This document shows positions 28,260-37,000 of a stretch of 64,000 bases of DNA, one piece after another. A model generated the notes under the pieces. It was not told the origin of the DNA, made no database searches, and saw only the letters and a program-made list of their open reading frames with translations. Numbering within the stretch: position 1 is the first letter of the stretch; each line of letters opens with the position of its first letter. A program made the translations under genes and the position numbers. This stretch comes from Aldersonia sp036524855. GTDB taxonomy: Bacteria; Actinomycetota; Actinomycetes; Mycobacteriales; Mycobacteriaceae. The stretch spans positions 1 to 64,000 of the forward strand of contig DATDBL010000247.1 of NCBI GenBank assembly GCA_036524855.1, read 5' to 3'.

Positions 28260-28711
28260 CCATGCGAATGGAACAGATGTACCAGGAAGTGATCCTGGAC
28301 CACTACAAACACCCGCACCACCGCGGTCTGCGGGAGCCGTTCGGTGCGGAGGTCCACCATGTCAACCCGACCTGCGGCGACGAGGTGACACTGCGCGTGC
28401 TGATCGCCGACGACGGCACCGTCGCGGACGTCTCCTACGACGGGCAGGGTTGCTCGATCAGCCAGGCGGCGACGTCGGTGCTGACCGACCAGGTGATCGG
28501 GCAACCGTTGGAGACGGCGCTCGACATCGTCGATGCGTTCAACGCGATGATCGGCAGCCGCGGCGCCATCGAGGGCGACGAGGACGTGATCGGCGACGGC
28601 ATCGCGTTCGTCGGGGTTTCGAAGTACCCGGCGCGGGTGAAGTGCGCGCTACTGGGCTGGATGGCGTTCAAGGACGCCGTCGTCCGCATCGACGAACAGG
28701 AGGCATCGTGA
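28256..28711 (+). CDS. sufU: SufU sulfur-transfer protein
   Basis: A 151-residue SufU/IscU-like protein that binds zinc and accepts sulfur from SufS. The ligands are seen as NPTCGDE, DGQGCSISQAA and RVKCALLGW. The TTG at 28256 gives MTMRMEQMYQEVILDHYKHP, the conserved start in mycobacterial SufU; ATG codons at 28262 and 28268 are shorter options. Counterpart of Rv1465. It overlaps both neighbours by 4 nt. Confidence 0.94.
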   Translation: MTMRMEQMYQEVILDHYKHPHHRGLREPFGAEVHHVNPTCGDEVTLRVLIADDGTVADVSYDGQGCSISQAATSVLTDQVIGQPLETALDIVDAFNAMIGSRGAIEGDEDVIGDGIAFVGVSKYPARVKCALLGWMAFKDAVVRIDEQEAS

Positions 28712-29115
28712 CCGATACGACCCACGAAACCGACGAGGTCACGGCGACTATCGAAGCAGCGACTACCGAGGAAGCGAACCCGCCGGATCCCGAGACAGCC
28801 AAGCTGATCGAGGACATCGAGGAAGCGATGCGCGACGTCGTGGATCCCGAACTCGGCATCAACGTCGTGGACCTCGGCTTGGTCTACGGCATCAACGTCG
28901 AGGACGAACAGCAGACCGCCGTGATCGACATGACCCTTACCTCGGCCGCCTGCCCCCTCACCGACGTCATCGAGGACCAGTCGCGCAACGCCCTGGTGAG
29001 CAGCGGGTTGGTCAACGACCTCAAGATCAACTGGGTCTGGATCCCGCCGTGGGGCCCGGACAAGATCACCGACGACGGCCGCGAACAGCTCCGCGCCCTC
29101 GGCTTCACGGTATAG
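28708..29115 (+). CDS. sufT: SufT, DUF59/MIP18-family Fe-S maturation protein
   Basis: A 135-residue protein of the MIP18 (DUF59) family, which helps deliver or mature Fe-S clusters. The core MRDVVDPELGINVVDLGLVYG and the LTSAACPLTDVIED segment, with the conserved cysteine, are intact. The first 30 residues are an acidic, disordered extension. A GTG start overlaps the sufU stop. Last gene of the suf operon, counterpart of Rv1466; a palindromic repeat follows 15 nt downstream. Confidence 0.93.
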   Translation: MTDTTHETDEVTATIEAATTEEANPPDPETAKLIEDIEEAMRDVVDPELGINVVDLGLVYGINVEDEQQTAVIDMTLTSAACPLTDVIEDQSRNALVSSGLVNDLKINWVWIPPWGPDKITDDGREQLRALGFTV

Positions 29116-29130
29116 AGCGGCTCCGCCGCC

Positions 29131-29172
29131 CGTGAGTGGTTGTGGAGTCTCTGGACCCCACAAACACTCACG
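29131..29172. repeat. Dispersed palindromic repeat family B, copy 1 (terminator-like)
   Basis: A hairpin with arms CGTGAGTGGTTGTGG and CCACAAACACTCACG, one mismatch, and a short loop. It begins 15 bp after the sufT stop. A second copy at 37451 also directly follows a gene end. There is no T-run, so any terminator role would be of the actinobacterial non-canonical kind. Confidence 0.78.
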
Positions 29173-29203
29173 ACCCCTCGCGGGCAACCGCCCGGCCCCT
29201 CCG

Positions 29204-29273
29204 TGATCACGCCCGTGTGGCCCCTGTTCTCGGCGTGTCGGAGGCCGCACGAGCGTGATCAACTCCGCGGGGT
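29204..29273. repeat. Dispersed palindromic repeat family A, copy 3
   Basis: The same 70-bp layout as the copies at 1212 and 1296: TGATCACG at the left, TCTCGGCGTGTCGG in the middle, GAGCGTGATCAACT at the right. The left and right ends are inverted. It sits 31 bp after family B copy 1. Confidence 0.78.
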
Positions 29274-29358
29274 TCTAGTTCTGACCGGGTCCGAACACAC
29301 CGCGTCGGTGATTCCACGAACAAAACTGGCGGTCGGTTGCCGCCGTACCCTCGTCTGC

Positions 29359-29751
29359 GTGAGCGGATACGAGTCCCACGTCGAGCGCCTGATCCGGGAG
29401 GCGACCGAGCGGGGTGAGTTCGACAATCTGCCCGACGCGGGCAAACCGCTGGACCTGAGCGGCGCCGACGACCCGAACTGGTGGGTCAAGCGCAAACTCG
29501 TGCAGGACGACCTCGACCCGCTCGCGGCGTTGCCGGTCGTGCTCCAATTGCGCAAGGAGCGGGACGGATACCCGCAGTCCCTCGCCGATATCCGAGACGA
29601 GCGAACGGTGCGACACGTGTTGGCCGACTTCAACCGCCGCGTCCGTCTCGATCGACTCGAGCCCCGCTTCGGGCCGACGACGCACCTCGTGGTGCAGACG
29701 GTCGACATCGACGACATGGTCCGCCGCTGGCGCCACCTCCCTCTCCGGTGA
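29359..29751 (+). CDS. DUF1992 (DnaJ subfamily C member 28-like) protein
   Basis: A 130-residue protein with the DUF1992 signature: VERLIREATERGEFDNLPDAGKPLDL, then DDPNWWVKRKLVQDD and a terminal helical part. The family is widespread and its function is not established; the J-domain of the eukaryotic relatives is absent here. The GTG start gives the conserved N-terminus. It stands alone between the suf operon and a convergent small gene. Confidence 0.88.
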   Translation: MSGYESHVERLIREATERGEFDNLPDAGKPLDLSGADDPNWWVKRKLVQDDLDPLAALPVVLQLRKERDGYPQSLADIRDERTVRHVLADFNRRVRLDRLEPRFGPTTHLVVQTVDIDDMVRRWRHLPLR

Positions 29752-29769
29752 GTTGGAGGGGGCGCACCG

Positions 29770-30048
29770 TCAGCCCACGACCTCGCGCACCTGCGGCTCC
29801 GCGTGCCAGCTGAGGACCGCCCGTGACTGCGGGGTGCTCCACACCTTCTCGAGGAATGGGACGAACTCTTCGGCCTGACGCCGATCCGCGAACTCGAGGT
29901 CGACATGTACGGAGGTCGGGTCGAGGACCGAGCGCGTCACCCGGTAGGCGGCGACGCCACGCTCGGCGCGCGCGTCCTCGAACTTGTCGAACGCCGCCTT
30001 CCACGCGCCGAATTCGGGGATCTTGTTCTCGATGTGCAGGGTGTACAT
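29770..30048 (-). CDS. Small dimeric alpha+beta-barrel (ABM-like) protein
   Basis: A 92-residue protein, MYTLHIENKIPEFGAWKAAF followed by beta-strand and helix pattern, and HVDLEFADRRQAEEFVPFLEKVW. This is the ferredoxin-like fold of antibiotic-biosynthesis-monooxygenase-like and related small proteins. No catalytic residue can be named. An excellent ribosome site (AAGGAGG) lies 7 nt before the ATG. It diverges from the LuxR-type gene across 92 bp, so the two may be co-regulated. Confidence 0.78.
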   Translation of the reverse strand: MYTLHIENKIPEFGAWKAAFDKFEDARAERGVAAYRVTRSVLDPTSVHVDLEFADRRQAEEFVPFLEKVWSTPQSRAVLSWHAEPQVREVVG

Positions 30049-30140
30049 ATTTCCTCCTTGGTGGCTAGCTCCACGGTAGGAACCCGCGTGCTGCGCGGGC
30101 CATCCCCAGCCCTGGGGGTATCGCGGCCTACGCTGGGTCA

Positions 30141-31211
30141 ATGGCCGCGGATCTGGTGGCGCGCGTCGAGCGGACGTGTGCGCGCGATCTCGACGCCAAG
30201 CAGCTGCGCATCGAGGTGTTGCGTGACCTCGCCGTCGTCGGGTTCGATGCCCACGTGTGGGCGCTGACCGACCCGGTGACGCGGGTGGGCACCTCGCCGC
30301 TGGCAACCGTGCCCGGCCTGCAGTGGCCGCGGCTGCCCGACCTGGTCCGGACGCGTTACCTCAGCCGAACGCTGCGCTGGACGACGCTGTTGGACACGCA
30401 CCGCAGCGTCGACACGCTGTGTCACGCGACCGGCGGCGACCTCGATCAGTCGCCGCTCTGGCGCGCGATGCTGCGTGAACTCGGCGTGACGGACGTGGTC
30501 CTGTCCGTGTTCGCCGACCGTTTCGGCTGCTGGGGCTGGCTCGACCTGTGGCGCTTCTCCCCGCATCCGCCGTTTCAGCCCGGCGACGTGGCCCGGCTCG
30601 CCGAACTCGCACCGATCCTCACCACCGCGTTACGTCGTTGCGAGGCACGCAGTTTCGGGCAGAGCGCGCCAGCCGGGTCGGTGGGCGCGGCGGTCGTGAT
30701 GCTCGGCCCGGACATGCACGTGCGCGGACAGACCCCGGACGCGCAGGCGCAACTGTTCCGGCTGAACCCACCCGATCCGCGGCCCGACGGCACCCCCGTC
30801 GGCGTTCCCGCGATCCCGGCCGCCGCCTACAACGTCGCCGCGCAGTTGATCGCGCGCGAGCAGGGCGTCGACGATGCGCCGGCGCGGTCGCGGGTGCATG
30901 TGGGACTGCCGCGCTGGGTCACTTTGAAGGCGGACAGGATCGCCGGCCCGGGACCGCGGGAGGAGCGCGACATCGTCGTGACCATCGAGGAATCCAGCGT
31001 CGCCGATCGCCTCGACCTGTTCTCACGCTGCCACGGGCTCACCCGCCGCGAGAACGAGCTGCTCGCGGTGTTGCTGCAGGGCAAGGCCACCCGGGCGATC
31101 GCCGCCGAATTGTTCCTGTCCGAGCACACCGTCAACGACCACGTCAAGGCGATCCTCGCCAAGACCGGGTGCGCGAACCGGCAGGTGTTGCTCGCTCGGA
31201 TCGCCGGCTGA
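30141..31211 (+). CDS. LuxR-family transcriptional regulator
   Basis: A 356-residue regulator with a C-terminal LuxR/GerE HTH (LTRRENELLAVLLQGKATRAIAAELFLSEHTVNDHVKAILAK, described here as residues about 295-340). The N-terminal 280 residues resemble a GAF-type sensory region, with the run ADRFGCWGWLDLWR typical of this actinobacterial group. No receiver domain is present. It is divergent from the small barrel protein at 29770, its most plausible target. The ligand is unknown. Confidence 0.87.
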   Translation: MAADLVARVERTCARDLDAKQLRIEVLRDLAVVGFDAHVWALTDPVTRVGTSPLATVPGLQWPRLPDLVRTRYLSRTLRWTTLLDTHRSVDTLCHATGGDLDQSPLWRAMLRELGVTDVVLSVFADRFGCWGWLDLWRFSPHPPFQPGDVARLAELAPILTTALRRCEARSFGQSAPAGSVGAAVVMLGPDMHVRGQTPDAQAQLFRLNPPDPRPDGTPVGVPAIPAAAYNVAAQLIAREQGVDDAPARSRVHVGLPRWVTLKADRIAGPGPREERDIVVTIEESSVADRLDLFSRCHGLTRRENELLAVLLQGKATRAIAAELFLSEHTVNDHVKAILAKTGCANRQVLLARIAG

Positions 31212-31338
31212 GAAGGGTTCACGTCAGCGCCGATGTTGCTCCTTCGCCGCCTTCTGCCAGTTGCCTGGCCGATGACGGAGTGCCGATGGTTCAAGCGTTG
31301 CCAGAATTCACCGGCATGGCCAGGATAGGATCATCGGC

Positions 31339-31607
31339 ATGTCTGCAACCCTCGCCGGGCTGGAAGCACGCACCGCGGCGTGGAAGCGAACTAGGCCGAC
31401 TACCGCGCGGTGATAGCCACGGTCAACGCGCTGAGCACGCAAACCCGCGAACGCCTGGACCGGGTGAACGGGCGGTTCGACGAGATGCGTGGCTATGTCG
31501 ACGGCCGATTCAACGAGGCCGAGCGGACGGCAGCGGCGCGGCACCGCTCCATCGAGGAACACCTTGCGGAACTGAAAGAACTCATCCTGCAATTTCGCCA
31601 CACCTGA
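31339..31607 (+). pseudogene. Broken gene for a small coiled-coil protein
   Basis: The ATG at 31339 starts MSATLAGLEARTAA. After a one-base slip the sequence continues VEAN-stop-ADYRAVIATVNALSTQ and on to the end of a heptad-like helix rich in Arg and Glu. A TAG at about 31395 and the frameshift separate the two parts. The 3' part could still be translated from a GTG at 31410 as a 65-residue helix, but the whole looks decayed. Similar small coiled-coil genes are scattered in actinobacterial genomes, often beside toxin-like genes, and none of those is seen here. Confidence 0.65.
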
Positions 31608-31636
31608 ACGGCGACCCGGAGCCGGGATAGGGGCGC

Positions 31637-31867
31637 CTACTCGATCCGCGCGATCACCGCCCCCTGCGCGACCTCCTCGCCCTCCCCGGCGACCACGGTG
31701 ATGGTGCCCGCCGCGGGGGCGAGCACCTCCGTGTCGACCTTGTCCATCGCGACCTCCGCGACGAGTTGATCGACCTTCACCGTCTCGCCGGACTCGACGA
31801 ACCAGGTGGACACCACCCCGGTCGCGTCGGCGTCCTCCGACATCGCCGGGAAGGTCACATCCGTCAT
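31637..31867 (-). CDS. Stand-alone lipoyl-domain protein
   Basis: A 76-residue single lipoyl/biotinyl domain with the lipoylation loop VAMDKVDTEVLAPA, Lys in the middle. It lacks the linker, the subunit-binding domain and the acyltransferase domain of an E2. The start codon overlaps the E1-beta stop (ATGA), so it is translated with the E1 subunits. It is probably the carrier for the acyl group formed by E1, which then must be taken over by an E2 encoded elsewhere. Confidence 0.88.
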   Translation of the reverse strand: MTDVTFPAMSEDADATGVVSTWFVESGETVKVDQLVAEVAMDKVDTEVLAPAAGTITVVAGEGEEVAQGAVIARIE

Positions 31868-32931
31868 CCCTGCATCACCCGGCGCACCGCCTCCTCGATC
31901 CGGGCCGGGGTGGGCAAGACGGCGTATTCGAGGTCGCGCGAGTAGGGGATCGGCACGTCGGGCACCGCGACCCGCTCCACCGCCCGCAGCGACGCCGGGT
32001 TGCGTTCGACCACCGACGTGATCACCTCACCCGAGAGCCCGAACGACTGGTAGTCCTCGTCGACGACGACGAGCCGCCCGGTCTTGCGCACCGACGCCAC
32101 CACGGTGTCGCGGTCCAGGGGCACGACGCTACGCAGGTCGACGACCTCCACGCTGATCCCGTCGTCGACCAGCTTCTCCGCCACATCGAGGCTGTGGTGC
32201 ACGCCCAACGACAGGGTGACGACGGTGACGTCGCTGCCCTCGCGGCACACCTTCGCCTTACCGAGTGGCACTTCGTAGGGTTCCTCGGGTACGGCGCCGA
32301 TCGAGCGGCGGTTCTTCTTCATCCACGGCAATCCCATGACGCCCTTGTGGAACAGGTAGATGACGGGGTCGTCGCTGCGGATCGCTGCGGTCATCAGGCC
32401 CTTCGCGTCGTACGGCGTGGAGGGCACGGCGATCCTCATGCCCGGCAGGTGCGCGAACGTCCCCCACAGGCACTGCGAATGCTGCGCCCCGTCGGAGTAT
32501 CCACCGCCGACGGCACTGGTCAGCACCATCGGCACGCGGACGTTGCCGCCGGACTCGAAGTGGATCTTCGCCATGTGGTTGTAGATCTGGTCCATGCAGA
32601 CGCCGAAGAAGTCGACGAACATCAACTCCACGATCGGGCGCATGCCCTCGACGGCGGCGCCGATCCCCAGTCCGATGAACGCCGTTTCCGAAATCGGGGT
32701 GTCCAGAACACGTTTCGCCCCGAACTCGTCGAGAAGGCCGGTGGTGGAGCTGAAGATGCCGCCGTATGCGCCGACGTCCTCACCCAGCACGAACACGGAG
32801 TCGTCGACGCGCATCTGCTGCGCAATGGCCTCGACCATCGCCTTGGCGGTGCTGAGCCGGCGCGTTCCCGGGTCAGGTTCCTGCGGCAGGTCGTGGGCGG
32901 GGGTGGTTGCGGCGCTTGTTTCGGAGGCCAT
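31864..32931 (-). CDS. Alpha-ketoacid dehydrogenase E1 beta subunit
   Basis: A 355-residue thiamine-diphosphate enzyme subunit related to pyruvate/acetoin/branched-chain dehydrogenase E1-beta. Seen are VLGEDVGAYGGIFSSTTGLL, RVLDTPISETAFIGLGIGAA, QIYNHMAKIHFESGGN and the C-terminal transketolase part VVDLRSVVPLDRDTVVAS. It sits 1 nt after the E1-alpha gene and overlaps the lipoyl protein. The substrate cannot be told from sequence; acetoin or a branched ketoacid are the usual options. Confidence 0.93.
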   Translation of the reverse strand: MASETSAATTPAHDLPQEPDPGTRRLSTAKAMVEAIAQQMRVDDSVFVLGEDVGAYGGIFSSTTGLLDEFGAKRVLDTPISETAFIGLGIGAAVEGMRPIVELMFVDFFGVCMDQIYNHMAKIHFESGGNVRVPMVLTSAVGGGYSDGAQHSQCLWGTFAHLPGMRIAVPSTPYDAKGLMTAAIRSDDPVIYLFHKGVMGLPWMKKNRRSIGAVPEEPYEVPLGKAKVCREGSDVTVVTLSLGVHHSLDVAEKLVDDGISVEVVDLRSVVPLDRDTVVASVRKTGRLVVVDEDYQSFGLSGEVITSVVERNPASLRAVERVAVPDVPIPYSRDLEYAVLPTPARIEEAVRRVMQG

Positions 32932-32932
32932 C

Positions 32933-33925
32933 TCAGGCTCCTTCCACGAACACGTACCGGGTCGCCTCGGCGGGGTCCGGGTTGGGAGAGTCCTTGGCGA
33001 ACACGACGGCGTCCTCGACCCGCTCCTGCGCGGACGCGGTCATGACGGAGATGTCGTCGTCGGTGATTACTCCCGTGTCGACGAGGCGTTTGCCGTACTG
33101 CGGGATCGGGTCGTGCTCCGACGCGGTGCTCGCGTCCTCGCGGTAGCCCTGGGCATCACCCTCGAAGTGGCCCCACAACCGCAGCGTGTGGATCTCGATC
33201 AGGCTGGGGCCGCCGCCGGAGCGGGCGAGCGCGACGGCTTCGGCGGTCGCGGCGTGCACCGCCTCGACGTCGTTGCCCTCCACCCGCACACCCGGCATGC
33301 CGTAGCCCTGCGCGCGGTCGGCGTTGGACTTCAACGCGGTCGACGCGTCGCGCGGCACCGAGATCGCCCAGTCGTTGTCCTCCACGACGAAAACCACCGG
33401 CAACTGCCACAGCGCCGCGAGGTTCAACGACTCGTGGAAGGCGCCCTGGTTCGCCGCGCCCTCGCCGGTCGCCGCGACCGCGATGTTGCGCGTCCCGCGG
33501 TGCCGGAACGCGAACGCCTGCCCGAGCGCCGGCGGCAGGCCCTCGGCGATGATGCCGGAGCACGAGAAGTGCGTCGCCGGGTCGAACAGATGCATGTGGC
33601 CACCCCGGCCGTGGCCGAGACCTGTTTCGCGACCGAAGATTTCGGACGCCAGCGCGCGCAGGTCCATGCCGTGGGCGATCGCGAGGTGGTGCGGGCGGTG
33701 CGTCGCGGTCACGGCGTCGTCGGTCGTGAGGTTCGCACACACCCCCGCCGCCACCGGTTCCTGCCCCGCCGACAGGTGCATCTCGCCGGGGATCAAGCCG
33801 GCCCCGATGTCGAAGGCCGGTTTCTTGTCCGCGTGGTACTCACGCAGGATCGCTTCCTCGAAGGTTCGGATGAGGATCATCGTGCGCAGGAGATTGCGCT
33901 GATCCTCGGGGGCCAACTCAGCCAC
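32933..33925 (-). CDS. Alpha-ketoacid dehydrogenase E1 alpha subunit
   Basis: A 330-residue E1-alpha with the thiamine-diphosphate motif starting GEGAANQGAFHESLNLAAL and ending at VVEDN, in place of the textbook GDG start. HRPHHLAIAHGMDL and GRGGHMHLFDPATHFSCSGI are the phosphate-binding and active-site loops of AcoA-like E1-alpha chains. First gene of a three-gene unit with E1-beta and the lipoyl protein. It is divergent from the SNF2 helicase gene across 161 bp. Confidence 0.93.
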   Translation of the reverse strand: MAELAPEDQRNLLRTMILIRTFEEAILREYHADKKPAFDIGAGLIPGEMHLSAGQEPVAAGVCANLTTDDAVTATHRPHHLAIAHGMDLRALASEIFGRETGLGHGRGGHMHLFDPATHFSCSGIIAEGLPPALGQAFAFRHRGTRNIAVAATGEGAANQGAFHESLNLAALWQLPVVFVVEDNDWAISVPRDASTALKSNADRAQGYGMPGVRVEGNDVEAVHAATAEAVALARSGGGPSLIEIHTLRLWGHFEGDAQGYREDASTASEHDPIPQYGKRLVDTGVITDDDISVMTASAQERVEDAVVFAKDSPNPDPAEATRYVFVEGA

Positions 33926-34086
33926 GTCGCTCCTCAGGTCGGGGCCGACGCGACCCCCCGAAGCGGCGGCCGTTTCTCCTCGCTCCGGCGGCGCCGAACA
34001 ACGACGCCGCCTCCGTCGCGTGACGATACGCCGCCGCTCGGCGTGGCGGGTCGGGTTTGTCGGACCCCGTCGCTACCGTTGGCCGA

Positions 34087-37000
34087 ATGAGCATCGATTG
34101 GGCGGCATCGATCACGGAGGAGTCGTTGCGGCGGCACTTCGACGAGCTGACCGTGAGCCGCGGGGGGCGGGTTCACGGCCTCGATCGGGTCGAGGCCGCG
34201 CAATGGGACGGGCGCAAGGCGACACTGAGTGCGCAGTGTCGCGGCTCCGCGCACGAGCGCTACTCGTGCTCGATCGAATTCGACCCGGCCGGGCCGAACT
34301 GGCAGATTGCCTGGGCGGAGTGCAGCTGCCCCGTGAGTCAGTTCTGCAAGCACGCCGTCGCGGCGCTGCTGGCGTTCGGCGCATTCGCGGAGGCGCCGGA
34401 GGCCGCCGGAGCGACCCCGTCCGACTGGGAGACTTACCTCGAGGCGCTCCTGAGAGAGCCCGCGGCCACACCCCAGCGCGCCCCTTTGGCGTTGCTGGCG
34501 GAATACAAGCAGGCCGGCACCACCTACGAACCGGCGCCGTCGGTGTCGCTGCAGCCCGCCACTCTCGGCAGACGCGGCACGTGGATCCGCACCGGAATCT
34601 CGTGGAAGAACCTGCTCGCCACGTCGGTCGACGCGAGGTACGACGCCCGCCAGTACGCCGCGATGCACAACATGGCACGAACACTGCGTGTGGAGGTGTA
34701 CAACTTCCTGTACGCCAATTCGCTTCCGCTGTACAGTGCACCGCGATCGTTTTGGGGGTTGCTCGACGACCTCCGCAACGCTGGCGTCGCGGTCGTGTGC
34801 GGCGGCTCGCCGGAAGCGACCCGGCTCGAGATTACGGACGCGGCGGTGCGGCTCGACTTCGATCGCGATCCCGGCGGCGGCGCCGCGATCGCGGCGCGGC
34901 TCGTCGTGGCCGGGGAGCCGTGTGACACTCCGGGAGCAGTCGGCCTGATCGGAAAGCCGATACCGCACGGCGTCTTCTATGTCGACGACGGGCGGTTGAC
35001 GCTCGCCCGATTCGACCCCGCGCCCCACCCGACTCTGCTCGACCTGGTCGCGCGCGGAACGGTCGTGCACGTTTCGGCCGACGACATGGACCGCTTCACG
35101 GTCGAAGCGCTCCCGGTGCTGACGCGGCGCGTCCCGTTGCTGGTGCCGGACGGTGTGTTCGAACCGCCGCGCGTCGAGGGACCGACGCCGGTGCTGAGCA
35201 CGACGGGCGGCGCCGACGGCGGTGAGGCGTGGTGGAGCATCCGCTACGTCGTCAACGATCGGGCCTACGACTACGAGCCGTGGTCGGATGCGCGGGTGGA
35301 TTACCGGGATTCGGCCGCCGAGGACACGGCATGGAAGGAGGTCGCCGACGTGCTCGAGCGCGTCGCCGGCGCGACGACCTCGTGGCGCTCGCAGGCGCAC
35401 GCGCACGTCAGCACGATGCTTCGCACCCGTCCCGACAAACCGCTCTTCGACGAGTTGGCGGCGATCGGATCGGCGCGCACCAACGCCGACGCGGTCGCGG
35501 CGTCGTCGATCCCGGTGTTGTGTTCGATGGTGCGGTACACCCCTGCGGAGTTTGCGCATCTGACTGCCGGGATCCTGCCGCAGTTGCTCGCCCGCGACGA
35601 CATGATCGTCGACTCCTCGGTCGACGGCGCGCAGTTCCGGCCCGCACAGGCCGAACTCGCCTTCGGTGCCGCCGACGACGTGGCGGGCAACGATTGGTTC
35701 GACCTCGGGATCACGCTGACCGTCGCCGGGGAGGATGTCCCGATCGCCCGGGTGTTCACCGAGATCGCCACGGGCGCAACGCACATGCTGCTCCCGTCGG
35801 GCACGTACTTCCCGCTCGACACACCGGAGTTGACGCGCCTGCGCGAGTTGATCGAGGAGGCCCAGGCGCTCGGCGAACTGGAATCCGGTCGGGCGAACGC
35901 CGGCTCGCACAACGTCACGCTGTGGGAGGAGCTGTTGGCCCTCGGCGTCGTCGACGCCCAGGTCGCGGCCTGGCACGCGACGCTGCAGCGGATGAGCGCG
36001 GCGCGGCCACCGCAGCAGGTCGACCCGCCCGACACGCTGCGCGCCGACCTGCGCGAGTACCAGCACGACGGCCTGAACTGGCTGTCGTTCCTGTGGGACA
36101 ACGGGTTCGGCGGGATCCTCGCCGACGACATGGGTCTGGGCAAGACGCTGCAGGCGCTGGCGCTGTTCTGCCGGGCGCGCGAGCAGGGCGGGACCGGGCC
36201 GTTCCTGGTGGTCGCGCCGACGAGCGTCGTCACCAACTGGGCGGCCGAATGCGCGAAGTTCGCTCCGGATCTGACCGCGGTTCCGGTGACGTCGACGGTC
36301 GCGCGCGGGAAGGTGCCGATCGCCGAGCTTGCGGTCGGTGCCGACGTCGTGATCACGTCGTACACGCTGCTGCGGATCGACTTCGAGCACTACGGGGCGG
36401 TCGAGTGGGCGGCCGTGGTGCTCGACGAGGCGCAGTTCGTGAAGAACCACAACGCCAAGGTGCACCAATGTGCGCGGCGCCTGTCCGCCCCGTTCAAGCT
36501 GGCGATCACCGGCACCCCGATGGAGAACAACCTGCTCGAACTGTGGGCGCTGCTGTCGATCACCGCCCCAGGGCTGTTCCCACGGCCGCAGCCGTTCACC
36601 GACTACTACCGTCGGCCGATCGAGAGCGGCCAGGACCCGGAGCGGCTCCACACGCTGCGGCGGCGAATGAAGCCGATGATGTTGCGGCGCACCAAGGATC
36701 AGGTTGCATCCGACCTGCCCCCGAAGCAGGAGCAGACGCTTACGCTCGACCTCGTTGCCAAGCACCGCAAGCTCTACGACACCCGACTCGCCCGGGAACG
36801 GCAGAAGGTGCTCGGACTGCTGGGCGATTTCGAGCGCAACCGGTTCGAGATCTTCCGGTCGCTGACCATGCTGCGCCAGCTCAGCCTGCACGCCGGCCTC
36901 GTCGACGAAGCGGACCTCGGGGTCGGGTCGGCGAAGGTCGACTACCTGACCGAGCAACTGCCCGGACTGGTTGCGGAGGGCCACAGCGCACTGGTGTTCA

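Noticed and set aside
29131..29273. Possible tRNA or small structured RNA after sufT
   Set aside because: The folding is due to two dispersed repeats. No cloverleaf, anticodon loop or CCA end is seen.
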